Shown here: piece by piece, positions 43,330 to 53,152 of the stretch
Position numbering within the stretch: the first letter of the stretch is position 1
How the letters are laid out: each line of letters starts with the position of its first letter
Assembly (NCBI RefSeq): GCF_921292975.1
Contig: NZ_CAKLCM010000003.1
Location: 62,001 to 126,000 of the forward strand
DNA length: 64,000 bases
From: Vibrio hippocampi
GTDB lineage: Bacteria; Pseudomonadota; Gammaproteobacteria; Enterobacterales; Vibrionaceae
Direction: 5' to 3'
Notes under the pieces: generated by a model
The model's input: only the letters and a program-made list of their open reading frames with translations
What the model was told of the DNA's origin: nothing
Database searches by the model: none
Program-made: the position numbers and the translations under genes

Positions 43330-43342
43330 TTTCATTGTGAAA
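43330..43342. promoter_or_regulatory. Second inverted repeat upstream of the DeoR regulator
   Basis: TTTCATTGTGAAA pairs TTTCA with TGAAA around TTG, and its left flank TTAAG matches the flank of the larger palindrome. It lies 38 bases before the chosen start. Confidence 0.5.
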
Positions 43343-43380
43343 TAATGCGCCGCATATTTAGTTTTGAAGTGAAGCTTATT

Positions 43381-44151
43381 GTGCGAAAACGTAATACCCA
43401 AGTGAGACGCCATGCGATTGCTCAGATGGTTCAGGAGCAAGGTCAAGTCAGCGTTGAAGTGCTTTCTGAGTTATTTGAAACTTCAGAGGTTACGATTCGA
43501 AAGGATCTCACTTCACTTGAGCAGAATGGTCAATTATTGCGTCGCTATGGTGGCGCGGTTGCACTGCCACAAGAAGTGGTTGAAGGCATTCTCTATGAAT
43601 CTGATGATGCTACTGCCAATAAAGCAGCGATTGCTAACGCAGCGGCAGAACTGGTGAAAGACCACCATAGAATCGTCATTGATTACGGTAGTACCACGGG
43701 CACTTTAGTTTCAAAACTGGCTGATAAAAAAGGCTTGGTCATTATGACCAACTCTCTCTCCCTAGCGAATCAAATCAACGAACTGGAAAACGAGCCGACC
43801 CTGTTAATGACAGGTGGCACGTGGGACAGTCATTCAGAATCTTTTCAAGGTCAAGTTGCCGAATCTGTACTGCGTTCTTATGACTTTGACCAACTATTTA
43901 TTGGTGCGGATGGTGTCGACATTGCTCGTGGAACCACCACATTTAATGAGTTAATGGGCTTGAGCCAAGTGATGGCAGAGGTAGCTCGCGAAGTCGTAGT
44001 GATGATTGAATCAGAAAAGATTGGCAGAAAGATCCCTAATCTAGAACTTGCTTGGGAGGCGATTGATATTGTCGTGACAGACAGGGGGATCGACAGCCAA
44101 ATCATCCGCGAAATTGAATCTAACGGCGTGAAAGTTATTTGCGCCGAGTAG
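43381..44151 (+). CDS. DeoR/GlpR-family transcriptional regulator, glmS-linked
   Basis: This is a 256-residue regulator. The N-terminal winged helix (residues 5-60, TSEVTIRKDLTSLEQNGQLLRRYGGAV) is the DeoR signature, and the C-terminal sugar-phosphate sensor domain contains DYGSTTGTL and TNSLSLANQ. I chose the GTG at 43381 (VRKRNTQVRRHAI), because family members begin this way; upstream ATGs in frame would add about 20 non-conserved residues. It lies 67 bases before glmS and is probably co-transcribed with it, so it may sense an amino-sugar phosphate. That is inferred. Confidence 0.87.
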   Translation: MRKRNTQVRRHAIAQMVQEQGQVSVEVLSELFETSEVTIRKDLTSLEQNGQLLRRYGGAVALPQEVVEGILYESDDATANKAAIANAAAELVKDHHRIVIDYGSTTGTLVSKLADKKGLVIMTNSLSLANQINELENEPTLLMTGGTWDSHSESFQGQVAESVLRSYDFDQLFIGADGVDIARGTTTFNELMGLSQVMAEVAREVVVMIESEKIGRKIPNLELAWEAIDIVVTDRGIDSQIIREIESNGVKVICAE

Positions 44152-44218
44152 CCAAATTATTGTAGTCGCGCTAAGTTTAAAGCGTGCTACGAGTACAAAT
44201 CATTATTAGGAGTTTGAT

Positions 44219-46051
44219 ATGTGTGGAATTGTTGGAGCCGTCGCTCAACGTGATGTAGCAGAAATTCTAGTGGAAGGTCTTCGTCGCCTTGAATACCGTG
44301 GCTATGACTCAGCGGGTGTTGCCGTTGTTGATGCCCAGAGCAACATGACTCGCGTTCGTCGCTTGGGTAAAGTGCAAGAACTTGCGGATGCAGTAGAAGA
44401 GCAACAAGTCGTTGGCGGAACAGGCATTGCACACACACGTTGGGCAACGCACGGCGAACCATCAGAAGTGAACGCTCACCCACACGTATCTGGCGATATT
44501 GCCGTTGTTCATAACGGTATCATCGAAAACCATGAAGAGTTGCGTACCGTGCTTCAAGAGCGTGGCTATGTATTCCAATCACAAACCGACACAGAAGTTA
44601 TCGCTCACCTTGTTGAGTGGGAACTTCGCACCAGTGAAACCTTAGTCGAAGCGCTACAAAAAACCGCAGCTCAGCTTGATGGTGCCTACGGGACAGTGGT
44701 TGTTGACCGTCGTGACCCAAGCCGCATCGTGGCTGCACGTTCTGGTAGCCCAATCGTGATCGGTTTTGGTGTTGGTGAGAACTTCCTTGCTTCTGACCAA
44801 CTTGCACTATTAAGTGTGACTCGCCGCTTCATGTATCTTGAAGAAGGTGATGTGGCTGAGATCACGCGTCGTGAAGTCAATGTGGTGGATGCTCAAGGCA
44901 ATCCAGTCGAGCGTGAAATCACAGAATCGAACGCAGAGCACGATGCAGGTGACAAGGGTAAATACCGTCACTTTATGCAAAAAGAGATCTTTGAGCAGCC
45001 ACACGCACTGATCAACACGATGGAAGGTCGTATTACCAAAGATACCGTGGTAACCGAAAGCATTGGTGTTAACGCCGTGGATATTCTGAGCAAGGTTGAC
45101 CATGTACAGATCATCGCTTGTGGTACTTCATACAACTCAGGTATGGCAGCGCGCTACTGGTTTGAGTCCATCGCAGGTGTTAGCTGCGATGTCGAGATTG
45201 CCTCTGAATTCCGCTACCGTGATTTTGTGGTTCGTCCTAACAGCCTGTTAGTGACGCTATCTCAATCCGGTGAAACTGCCGATACGCTTGCTGCGCTTCG
45301 TCTAGCGAAAGAGAAAGGCTATATGGCTGCGATGACGATTTGTAACGTCGCAGGTTCTTCACTGGTTCGTGAATCTGACTTTGCCTTTATGACACGCGCG
45401 GGCACCGAGATCGGTGTGGCATCAACCAAAGCATTTACCACTCAATTAGCGGCAATGCTCATGATGGTGGTTTCAATCGCTCGCCTACAAAGCCGTATGA
45501 CCCCTGAGCGTGAAGCTGAAATTGTTAAATCGCTTCATGAGCTACCAGCCCACATCGAAAAAGCACTGGCATTTGACAAGCAGATCGAAGCGCTAGCCCC
45601 AGATTTTGCTGATAAACACCACACGTTATTCCTTGGTCGTGGCGAGTTCTATCCCATCGCGATGGAAGCGTCTCTTAAACTGAAAGAGATCTCTTACATT
45701 CACGCAGAAGCCTATGCGGCAGGTGAACTTAAACACGGTCCATTGGCTCTGATTGATGCTGATATGCCAGTCGTAGTGGTAGCGCCAAGCAATGAACTGT
45801 TAGAGAAACTAAAATCGAACATCGAAGAAGTACGTGCCCGTGGCGGTCTACTGTATGTATTCGCAGACGAGAATGCCGGCTTTGAAGAAGATGAAAACAT
45901 GAAGCTGATTAAGATGCCTCACGTTGATGACATCATTGCGCCTATCTACTACACCGTGCCAATGCAACTGCTGTCTTATCACATTGCCCTGATCAAAGGC
46001 ACCGATGTCGACCAACCACGTAACCTAGCGAAAGCGGTAACGGTTGAGTAA
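44219..46051 (+). CDS. glmS: Glutamine-fructose-6-phosphate aminotransferase
   Basis: This 610-residue enzyme makes glucosamine 6-phosphate, the entry to cell-wall and LPS amino sugars. It begins MCGIVGAV, with Cys2 as the glutaminase nucleophile after Met removal. The glutaminase domain spans about residues 2-240, followed by two SIS sugar-isomerase domains (SQSGETADT and [18 protein letters not shown]). The C-terminus ends [13 protein letters not shown], the conserved stretch that overlaps the Tn7 attachment target in many bacteria. A standard start with AGGAG upstream. Confidence 0.97.
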   Translation: MCGIVGAVAQRDVAEILVEGLRRLEYRGYDSAGVAVVDAQSNMTRVRRLGKVQELADAVEEQQVVGGTGIAHTRWATHGEPSEVNAHPHVSGDIAVVHNGIIENHEELRTVLQERGYVFQSQTDTEVIAHLVEWELRTSETLVEALQKTAAQLDGAYGTVVVDRRDPSRIVAARSGSPIVIGFGVGENFLASDQLALLSVTRRFMYLEEGDVAEITRREVNVVDAQGNPVEREITESNAEHDAGDKGKYRHFMQKEIFEQPHALINTMEGRITKDTVVTESIGVNAVDILSKVDHVQIIACGTSYNSGMAARYWFESIAGVSCDVEIASEFRYRDFVVRPNSLLVTLSQSGETADTLAALRLAKEKGYMAAMTICNVAGSSLVRESDFAFMTRAGTEIGVASTKAFTTQLAAMLMMVVSIARLQSRMTPEREAEIVKSLHELPAHIEKALAFDKQIEALAPDFADKHHTLFLGRGEFYPIAMEASLKLKEISYIHAEAYAAGELKHGPLALIDADMPVVVVAPSNELLEKLKSNIEEVRARGGLLYVFADENAGFEEDENMKLIKMPHVDDIIAPIYYTVPMQLLSYHIALIKGTDVDQPRNLAKAVTVE

Positions 46052-46072
46052 GGTAAGTCTTATATTCCAAAG

Positions 46073-46105
46073 GCAGCAAAAGGTTATCCTCTTGCTGCTT
46101 TATTT
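46073..46105 (+). terminator. Terminator of glmS
   Basis: GCAGCAAAAGG pairs with CCTCTTGCTGC (one mismatch) around TTAT and is followed by a short T-rich stretch, 22 bases beyond the stop codon. Confidence 0.8.
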
Positions 46106-46107
46106 GA

Positions 46108-46145
46108 ACACATATAACCGGACTAAAATGTTCGGTCATATGTGT
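46108..46145. repeat. 38-bp imperfect inverted repeat after glmS
   Basis: ACACATAT plus ACCG pair with CGGT plus ATATGTGT, one mismatch between the blocks, around a 12-base loop. There is no T run. It sits at the border between glmS and the accessory genes. Confidence 0.7.
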
Positions 46146-46171
46146 ATTACAATAGTAGGGCTCGATAAGGA

Positions 46172-46987
46172 TTACTCGTTAACTGAATTAAACTTAGTTT
46201 TAAAAAACAACATTTGGTACTTAATGGCATTGTCCCAATAATCCCATGTATGTCCTCCAGGGCGTTCGGTATAATCGTGGTCTATCTTTAGATCCATCAT
46301 CACTCGGTGTAGTTCACGATTAGATTGAATAAAGAAATCATCAATACCACAGTCTATACTGATATTAACACCCTGAAATATTAACTTATGAACGCTATTT
46401 TTTATGGTTTTATTGTCCCAGAACTGTGTTTGTTGATCGTAATCACCGAACACTTGCTCTAATCCCCAGTTATATTTAAATGCTCTAGGATCAACGCCAC
46501 CACTGATGCTACCGATATTACCAAATGTATCTAGGTTGTTGAGTGCGATATTAAAGGCACCATAGCCTCCCATACTTAACCCTGTGATCGCTCGTTGAGA
46601 TTTTTCCTTGTGAGTATTAAAATTATCGTCAATAAATGCCACTACCTCTTTACCAATATAAGTTTGATAGTTTGAATTATTTTTTAGTTCGCTATCAATA
46701 TACCATTTGTCATAGTTTCCATCGGGTAAAACGATAATAATATCGTGTAGATCCGCTTGTTTAGCAATCGCAGTTTCGTCATGCCAGCTTTTATAGTCGC
46801 CACTCCACCCATGTAGAATATAAACAACGGAATAATCGGTATCAGCGTTATAGCCATCTGGTAATATTACCGTCGCCTGATGATTTTTTTCTGTGTTTTC
46901 ACTAGGAATAGAGACGGTTTTAAGTTCAAAAGCGACACTATGTTGAAAATAAAAAATGGTGAATAAAGCAAGTGCTAAATTTTTCAT
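46172..46987 (-). CDS. Secreted alpha/beta-hydrolase esterase
   Basis: This 271-residue protein has a signal peptide (about residues 1-19) and belongs to the putative esterase family that includes feruloyl/acetyl xylan esterases and S-formylglutathione hydrolase-like proteins. The nucleophile elbow GLSMGG places Ser138, the oxyanion region is ILHGWSGD, and His in GGHTWDYW completes the triad. It likely removes acyl groups from a carbohydrate outside the cytoplasm. It is the last gene on the minus strand of the block after glmS and is noticeably AT-rich, which suggests acquisition. Confidence 0.83.
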   Translation of the reverse strand: MKNLALALFTIFYFQHSVAFELKTVSIPSENTEKNHQATVILPDGYNADTDYSVVYILHGWSGDYKSWHDETAIAKQADLHDIIIVLPDGNYDKWYIDSELKNNSNYQTYIGKEVVAFIDDNFNTHKEKSQRAITGLSMGGYGAFNIALNNLDTFGNIGSISGGVDPRAFKYNWGLEQVFGDYDQQTQFWDNKTIKNSVHKLIFQGVNISIDCGIDDFFIQSNRELHRVMMDLKIDHDYTERPGGHTWDYWDNAIKYQMLFFKTKFNSVNE

Positions 46988-47112
46988 AATCTTTCTCCTG
47001 TATTTCAGAGCGACGGCTTAAAGTTCTACGCTAGCAATGTCGTATCTATTTTCAAAATAATTCTAATAGCTGGACCAGAGTGTCTAGCCATTAGAATTGG
47101 ATAAACAGCAGC

Positions 47113-48501
47113 TTAATCTAGAGCTTCCATCTGACCCTTAATAATGTCAGAGTGAGTTCCAAATACTGCTTGGTAGTTATCTCCTGTCACGAAAACGCCA
47201 GCGGCTCCTAGTGCTTTTAGCTTATCGGTATTCACCTTATCACTATCATGTACTGTGACACGTAGACGAGTAATACATGCGTCAAGATCTTTGATATTGG
47301 CCTTTCCCCCAAAAGCGGTACTAATCTTTTTCGCCAATTCATTGTTGTCAGTGTCAACTTCAACTTGGGATTCCGATTCATCTTCACGACCGGGTGTTTT
47401 TAAATCGAGCGCTTTGATCAGTACAGTGAATATAAAGAAATAGGTGACGCCATATAACATACCAATAATAGGAAGCAACCAACCATTGCTGGATTGACTA
47501 AATAGCAAGGTAAAGTCAAATAGACCATGGCTAAACGTTGTACCGTGTTTAATGTCTAATAGAATCATGACCACAAATGCAGAGCCTGCGAGCAGTGCGT
47601 GTACAACGTAAAGTAGCGGCGCAACGAATAAGAATGCGAATTCAATCGGCTCAGTGATTCCTGTTAAAAACGAAGTCAGCGCGGCAGAACCCAGGATAGA
47701 GGCGACCAGCTTTTTGTTGCGGGTTTTAGCGGTGGCATACATAGCAAGGCATGCGGCAGGCAGACCAAACATCTTAAACATATAACCCCCCGCCAAGTTA
47801 CCAGCGGTTGGGTCGCCAGCGAGGTAACGTGGAATTTCCCCTGTGACCACTTCACCAGCGGCAGTAGTAAATGATCCTACTTCGTATTGGAATGGCACAT
47901 TCCATATATGGTGAAGACCAAATGGGATAAGGGCGCGCTCAACAATACCGTATATACCAAAGGCGACCTCTGGAGATTGGTAAGCTGCCCAGTGCGAGAA
48001 GGTGGCTATGCCAGTGCCAATAGGCGGCCATACAATAGCAAGAACCGCAGCCATCACACATGCAGCTAAAGAGGTGACGATGGGAACAAAGCGTTTACCG
48101 CCGAAAAAGCCTAGAGAGGTCGGTAACTTAATTGTGTGATAGCGGTTAAAAAGTTTTGCGGCAACTAACCCCATAATGATACCGCCGAACACACCCGTGT
48201 CGGTGCCTTCTGCAACCACGTTAAGTACGCGAGTCATTGTTAAGTAACCTAGTGCTGCTGCTAGTGCGGCGACCCCATCATTTTTAGAGAAACCAAGTGC
48301 GACACCAATTGCAAATAGCAATGCCATATTGGCAAACACACCTAACCCAGCTTCGGTCATGATTTGTGCAACAATATCAGGTAGAAACTTCGCAACTTCT
48401 GAGTTACCACCAATACCTAACAAAATCCCTGCGGCTGGCATACAGGCGACAGGAAGCATTAAACTACGCCCCATTTTTTGCATACTACTGAAAATATTCA
48501 T
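47113..48501 (-). CDS. Glucose-type PTS transporter EIICB
   Basis: This 462-residue membrane protein imports and phosphorylates a glucose-like sugar. The EIIC domain covers about residues 1-365 (with [22 protein letters not shown] near residue 285) and EIIB follows with phospho-Cys409 in [10 protein letters not shown]. It has no EIIA domain, so it must use a shared one such as Crr. It resembles PtsG and NagE. In this cluster a glycyl radical enzyme and an aldolase follow, so the substrate is likely an unusual hexose such as 1,5-anhydroglucitol. An AGAGG ribosome site precedes the ATG. Confidence 0.88.
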   Translation of the reverse strand: MNIFSSMQKMGRSLMLPVACMPAAGILLGIGGNSEVAKFLPDIVAQIMTEAGLGVFANMALLFAIGVALGFSKNDGVAALAAALGYLTMTRVLNVVAEGTDTGVFGGIIMGLVAAKLFNRYHTIKLPTSLGFFGGKRFVPIVTSLAACVMAAVLAIVWPPIGTGIATFSHWAAYQSPEVAFGIYGIVERALIPFGLHHIWNVPFQYEVGSFTTAAGEVVTGEIPRYLAGDPTAGNLAGGYMFKMFGLPAACLAMYATAKTRNKKLVASILGSAALTSFLTGITEPIEFAFLFVAPLLYVVHALLAGSAFVVMILLDIKHGTTFSHGLFDFTLLFSQSSNGWLLPIIGMLYGVTYFFIFTVLIKALDLKTPGREDESESQVEVDTDNNELAKKISTAFGGKANIKDLDACITRLRVTVHDSDKVNTDKLKALGAAGVFVTGDNYQAVFGTHSDIIKGQMEALD

Positions 48502-48855
48502 ATAGACCTCTACTCATTATCGGAATAAATCTTTAGTCCTGTTAAGGTGTTATATGTAAGTATTGCCATTTCACTTGTAAGTATTATGATTTTGATCAAA
48601 ATATAATCGTTCCATGTAAAAGGTATTATAATGTATCGGGCAATATCACGATTTCTTGGTTTATTCTTGGAAGGAATTTTTATCGTCATGGTTTTATTGA
48701 GGAAAAAACGTAGAACTCAACCATTTGTATGGAGCGCAGGGAAATGAAAACTAGGTAGGAAAAACAGTACCAGTAAAATCCTAGTGGTGCTCATAAAATA
48801 TGAAAAACGCCATTTGAGGGGATAGAGACCTAACAGTCAACAAGTGGTGTTGACA
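48502..48855 (-). promoter_or_regulatory. Upstream region of the PTS gene
   Basis: This 354-base region separates the DeoR gene from the PTS gene. It holds TGTAAGTATT twice, 21 bases apart (48555-48564 and 48576-48585), an operator-like TTTCACTTGTAA at 48569-48580, and a 14-bp palindrome ATTTTGATCAAAAT at 48589-48602. The PTS gene therefore probably has its own regulated promoter. Confidence 0.5.
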
Positions 48856-49596
48856 TTACTCCAATATCACTTCGATTCCTTGTGCTCTTAGGTAAGCAAT
48901 GTCTTCCTCGGGTGCGCCATTATCGGTGAGTAGAATAGAGAACTCGCTAGGTTGACTAATACTGGAAGGATAAATTTGACCAAATTTGCTTGAATCTGTC
49001 AGTACTATATTTCGGCGCTTCTTATTGATGATGGTATCTGCAATTTCGGCGCGCATCATATCTCTGCTGGTGAACCCTGTATCTTGGTGGTAGCCGTCAA
49101 TACCTAAAAATGCGGTACTAAAATGAATATTGGCAATGCAGAGTTTGGTTAATGTACCGACTAAGCTCTCGCCTTGGTGTTGGTATACTCCGCCAAGGAG
49201 AATAATATTGGCAGAAGAGTTACGGATAAGATGGGCGATGTAAGCTGACGGGGTAATGATAGTTACATCCCCACGCGCTGCTAATGTTCTGGCAAGCAAG
49301 GCGTTTGCACTTCCGCCCTCAATTAATACGGTTTCATTCGGAGCCACCAGATCTGCCGCTTTGCAAGCTAAGGTCTGTTTTATATCAAAGCGTACTTCTA
49401 GTCGTGTATCTATATCGTCACTCTGCAGCGCAACCGCAGCGCCGTGTACACGTTTTAGATAGCCCTCTTGCTCAAGATAAGTGAGATCCTGCCGTATGGT
49501 AACACCGGAAACACTCACCGCTTTTACCAGCTCGTTTACCTGAACACGTTTACGTTCGTTTACGATTTGCAGAATTTCGTTTTGTCTTGAGTTCAC
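48856..49596 (-). CDS. DeoR-family regulator of the glycyl radical enzyme cluster
   Basis: This is a 246-residue regulator. The GTG at 49596 (VNSRQNEILQIVNERKRV) has GGAG eight bases upstream and matches how family members begin; an in-frame ATG at 49647 would add a non-family extension. The winged helix is at residues 5-60 (SGVTIRQDLTYLEQEGYLKRVHG) and a sugar-phosphate sensing domain follows. It lies between the radical enzyme and the PTS gene and probably represses both, with a phosphorylated sugar as inducer. TTTCANNTGAAA sites upstream of it and of the activating enzyme are candidate operators. Confidence 0.88.
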   Translation of the reverse strand: MNSRQNEILQIVNERKRVQVNELVKAVSVSGVTIRQDLTYLEQEGYLKRVHGAAVALQSDDIDTRLEVRFDIKQTLACKAADLVAPNETVLIEGGSANALLARTLAARGDVTIITPSAYIAHLIRNSSANIILLGGVYQHQGESLVGTLTKLCIANIHFSTAFLGIDGYHQDTGFTSRDMMRAEIADTIINKKRRNIVLTDSSKFGQIYPSSISQPSEFSILLTDNGAPEEDIAYLRAQGIEVILE

Positions 49597-49641
49597 AATA
49601 TTACTCCAAATAAAAATTGGGGCTATTGTAACTCTTATTTG

Positions 49642-49653
49642 TTTCATATGAAA
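49642..49653. promoter_or_regulatory. Candidate DeoR operator, TTTCATATGAAA
   Basis: This is a perfect 12-bp palindrome 46 bases before the DeoR start. It shares the pattern TTTCANNTGAAA with the site at 53135-53146. Confidence 0.5.
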
Positions 49654-49706
49654 AGGACTTGAAATATAAATTAAACGTAATCATTCAAGTCCTTTAATCC
49701 AACTTA

Positions 49707-52130
49707 TTAAATCTCATGTTCCGTACGAGCGATAATGTCATCTTGAGTGTCGGGAGAAAGCGCAGTGAAGAAAGCCGAATAACCCGCTACCCGTACCACT
49801 AAATCACGATATTGTTCAGGATTTTTCTTCGCGGCTAATAGACTCTCTCGCGAAATGATGTTGTATTGAACATGCCACCCTTTATGGTGATTGAAGAAAG
49901 TTCTAATAAGCATCGACAGCTTCAGTTTATCTTCGTCAGATTTAACAGCAGCAGGGTTTAGTTTCTGGTTGAGCAATACGCCACCCAAGATCTTATTGGA
50001 AGGGATTTTGCCAACAGAGTTATATACAGCGGTAGGACCCAAACGATCAGAGCCAGAAGATGGGCTTGCTCCTTCTGCGAGGGGAGTATTGGCTTTTCGT
50101 CCATCTGGGGTTGCCATTGTGGAGGCACCAAAAGGTACATTTGCAGAGATGGAAGAGGTTCCAGCGTAATAACCTCCGCCAATTGGACCACGGTCGTGTC
50201 GGGTGTTTACAAACCTCTCAACTTCATCAATATAGACTTGGTATGCTTCAGCCAGCAACGAATCAACGGAATCATCATCGTTGCCATATTTTGGGGCAAA
50301 ATTTAAGATACGTTGACGAAGCAGTTCCTGCTGAGACGATTTAAAATTATCTTTCAGTGCTTTTGCCAGTTCAGGCTGAGTGATCTGCGCATCATCGAAG
50401 ATCATATGTTTGATCGCTGCAAGGCTGTTGCCAAGGTTTGCTATTCCTACTTGCAGACCGGAAACCCAGTCATATTTAGCGCCCCCTTCTTTTACGGTTT
50501 TACCGCGTTCTAGGCAGTTATCGACTAATGATGAACAGAAAATATCGTGAGCTTGCTGTTCGAGAACGGTGTCGACTACGGTATCAATTTCTATCGACTT
50601 TCGTGTGTAGTAACGCACTTGATCAGCCCAAGATGCCATGATTTCATCAAAGTTATTGAAGCTACCGTCTACCAAAGACTTACCGTGGGGTAAGAAAGTC
50701 TTGCCTGATGTAGCGTCTTCTCCTTTGTTAAGGGCGGCTAGCAGGATACGAGCGAAATTGATGAAACTCATTCCAGTACATCGGTAACCCCATTTGCCGG
50801 GCACCGCCGTTTCAATGCATCCGATAGAGGCGTAGTTGTAAGCATCTTGCTTTTCTACGCCTAACTTTATGAATTCGGGAATAACTATCTCATCGTTGTT
50901 AAATGCAGGCATACCAAATCCGCACTTAATGACTTCGATGCATCCCATTAAGAACTCTTGATCTAGGTCTTGGTGATATCGAACACTGAGATTCGGTTGA
51001 GTAGAACGTAACTGGCCACACGACTCTAGAATTGCCCACGAGAGTGGGTTAACCGCATCTTTCGCCTCTCCATGGTTATTAAGTGTTTGCCCGCCGATAC
51101 AGACGTTTTGGTACAAAGGCGAACCGGCAGAGGCTTTGGAGTGGGCACCAGAACGGATTTTGTTCACTTCCAGCAGTTTTAACCAGCAACTTTGTAGAAG
51201 CTCGATGGCAACGCTTTTCTCTATTTGGCCACGTTCAATATCGGTCACATAGTAGTGGTTTAAATACTGATCCATACGACCAAAGGATACTGAGTGACCA
51301 TTTGATTCTATTTGTAGCATAAGTTGGACAAAGTAGCTTAGCTGCAACGCTTGCCAAAAGTTTTCTGGGGCGTGGTAAGCCACATGACGACAGTTATCTG
51401 CGATGGTTTCAAGCTCTGCTTTTCGCTCAGGGCGAGTTTCTATCTGTGCCATCTCTGTTGCGAGTGTTGCGTAACTTGCCATATGTTTTTGGATGGCTAA
51501 TAGCACAATCTCTGTGGCTTTGTAGAACTGTTCTTTTTTTAGTCCATCGAACGTTGCGGTATCGTTTTTAGCACGGAATTGCCGAACCTCTTCGATTAAG
51601 CTATTCATACCTAAGGACAATATTTTTTCATTATCAACGGCAAGGTGCGCATCGCCTGAAGTCATATTACCTTCGGCTTTGATTATCGTGGTTGCGAGGA
51701 TTGCTTGCTGCTCTTCACTAAATAGGCCATAGCAGCGATCTTGTACGGTCTTACCGCGCCAATATGGTGTTAAAGCGTGGATAACGTCTTTGTCTTCAGC
51801 GGTGACAGCGAAACCAGCTCCTGGTCTGTCTGCAAGGTCATCAATTTCTGCTTCGATCCAGCGTACAGTGTACTCTGGAAATATAGGTGCAGCGCGTAGT
51901 TTACTGGCTTGGTTACCTACTATTAGTTCGTCGTTTTTGATCCAAATAGTGCGTGTCTCAAGGTGCTCCTTTAACGCAAGGGCTCGTTGGATAATGACTG
52001 GCTTATCTTCGTTGGCTTTGTAAGCATTGGTATACGCCTGAGCGCGCTCGGTACAAATCGGCGGCGTAACGATATTAACCAGTTTAGATTTATGCGATTT
52101 GATACGTTCGGGAAGAAAATTTAACTCCAT
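49707..52130 (-). CDS. Glycyl radical enzyme, PflD/YbiW type
   Basis: This 807-residue enzyme carries the radical site RVAGYSA with Gly783, and the thiyl residue Cys438 in GCIE with Glu440 two positions later. The Cys-x-Glu arrangement is that of dehydratase-like and PflD-type enzymes, not of pyruvate formate-lyase, which has adjacent cysteines. Recent work, as I recall, assigns E. coli PflD/YbiW to opening of 1,5-anhydroglucitol 6-phosphate, with fructose-6-phosphate aldolase acting next; the same partners occur here. The enzyme is oxygen-sensitive. Its gene starts two bases after the activating enzyme ends, so the two are co-translated. Confidence 0.9.
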   Translation of the reverse strand: MELNFLPERIKSHKSKLVNIVTPPICTERAQAYTNAYKANEDKPVIIQRALALKEHLETRTIWIKNDELIVGNQASKLRAAPIFPEYTVRWIEAEIDDLADRPGAGFAVTAEDKDVIHALTPYWRGKTVQDRCYGLFSEEQQAILATTIIKAEGNMTSGDAHLAVDNEKILSLGMNSLIEEVRQFRAKNDTATFDGLKKEQFYKATEIVLLAIQKHMASYATLATEMAQIETRPERKAELETIADNCRHVAYHAPENFWQALQLSYFVQLMLQIESNGHSVSFGRMDQYLNHYYVTDIERGQIEKSVAIELLQSCWLKLLEVNKIRSGAHSKASAGSPLYQNVCIGGQTLNNHGEAKDAVNPLSWAILESCGQLRSTQPNLSVRYHQDLDQEFLMGCIEVIKCGFGMPAFNNDEIVIPEFIKLGVEKQDAYNYASIGCIETAVPGKWGYRCTGMSFINFARILLAALNKGEDATSGKTFLPHGKSLVDGSFNNFDEIMASWADQVRYYTRKSIEIDTVVDTVLEQQAHDIFCSSLVDNCLERGKTVKEGGAKYDWVSGLQVGIANLGNSLAAIKHMIFDDAQITQPELAKALKDNFKSSQQELLRQRILNFAPKYGNDDDSVDSLLAEAYQVYIDEVERFVNTRHDRGPIGGGYYAGTSSISANVPFGASTMATPDGRKANTPLAEGASPSSGSDRLGPTAVYNSVGKIPSNKILGGVLLNQKLNPAAVKSDEDKLKLSMLIRTFFNHHKGWHVQYNIISRESLLAAKKNPEQYRDLVVRVAGYSAFFTALSPDTQDDIIARTEHEI

Positions 52131-52132
52131 AA

Positions 52133-53032
52133 TTAACCTCTTACAGTCACGTTAAGTTGAGTGTGCTTACTTGCGTATTGTTGTACCCTCTCTAGTAGCT
52201 CTGGATTGTTGAGTGGTTTATTCGAGCATAAGTACGGCATATCGAGTAGACGATATTTATTAATGCCTAAGGTGTGGTAGGGCAGTAAATGCAGTTCTTT
52301 GCAGTTATCAAGTGAAGCTGCAAAATCGATAATTTGTTTCAGTTCATCATCGGTATCATTAAAGTCAGGAACAACGGGTACACGAATGACAATTCGGCTC
52401 GCTATAGCATCCAATTTTTTCAAGTTATCTTTAATGCGTTTTATTGAGCCCTTAGCCCAACTTAAAAACTTTCCATCATCGGTATGTTTTAGGTCAGCTA
52501 GCCAGCTATCAATATAGGGTGCCACTTTCTCTACGTTTTTCCACGGCACATGCATACAAGTCTCAATCGCGGTGGATACGCCATTTTGCTGCAGCTTATC
52601 GGCAATCTCAGAGACCAGTGTTGCTTGCATTAACGGTTCGCCTCCTGAGAAAGTAACCCCGCCTTTACTCTGTTGATAAAATGGTTTGTCTTTCATTAGA
52701 ATATTAACTAATTCATCAGATTGCCCATCTTCACCAACCACGCTTAGGGCTTGCGTTGGGCAGATGTTTTTTAATGCCATGATCTGGCTTTCATCAATAA
52801 CCTTGCGATTGACGGTGATCTTGCCGTTAGTTCGCTCAATACCTTCACATACATCACTGCATAACAAGCAGTCGTCCAAACAACTGCGTTCATCAAACAT
52901 TAGCGACTGTTTTTTGCTGCGGCTTTCAGGGTTTTGACACCATGGGCACGCGAGGCTACATCCTTTAAGAAATAGGATGGTTCGAATGCCGTCGCCATCA
53001 TGAGTTGAGAATCGTTGAATGTTGAAGTACAT
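52133..53032 (-). CDS. Glycyl radical enzyme activating enzyme, radical SAM
   Basis: This 299-residue protein installs the glycyl radical on the enzyme encoded directly downstream. The radical SAM motif is Cys25, Cys29 and Cys32 (GCSLACPWC), and an inserted ferredoxin-like region carries further cysteines (CLDDCLLCSDVC and a later Cys in NICPTQAL) for extra iron-sulfur clusters. The GGVTFSGGEPLMQ motif is present. Order and two-base spacing show an operon with the radical enzyme. The promoter, facing the aldolase gene, contains a perfect FNR box. Confidence 0.93.
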   Translation of the reverse strand: MYFNIQRFSTHDGDGIRTILFLKGCSLACPWCQNPESRSKKQSLMFDERSCLDDCLLCSDVCEGIERTNGKITVNRKVIDESQIMALKNICPTQALSVVGEDGQSDELVNILMKDKPFYQQSKGGVTFSGGEPLMQATLVSEIADKLQQNGVSTAIETCMHVPWKNVEKVAPYIDSWLADLKHTDDGKFLSWAKGSIKRIKDNLKKLDAIASRIVIRVPVVPDFNDTDDELKQIIDFAASLDNCKELHLLPYHTLGINKYRLLDMPYLCSNKPLNNPELLERVQQYASKHTQLNVTVRG

Positions 53033-53134
53033 GCTTATTACCTATATCGCCATTGTCGGTACTGCCATAAACGTTTAACTAAGGAAGAGTCGCAATTATT
53101 CAGGCTTAGCTTTTATTATATGAAATTAGCATGC

Positions 53135-53146
53135 TTTCAAATGAAA
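53135..53146. promoter_or_regulatory. Candidate DeoR operator, TTTCAAATGAAA
   Basis: TTTCA and TGAAA flank AA, the same pattern as the site upstream of the DeoR gene. It lies inside the divergent promoter of the activating enzyme and aldolase genes. Confidence 0.5.
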
Positions 53147-53152
53147 TTGCAA

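Noticed and set aside
48589..48602. FNR box upstream of the PTS gene
   Set aside because: ATTTTGATCAAAAT is palindromic, but the TTGAT and ATCAA halves overlap instead of being four bases apart.
49707..52130. Pyruvate formate-lyase
   Set aside because: The active site has Cys-Ile-Glu instead of two adjacent cysteines, and the partners are a PTS and an aldolase.
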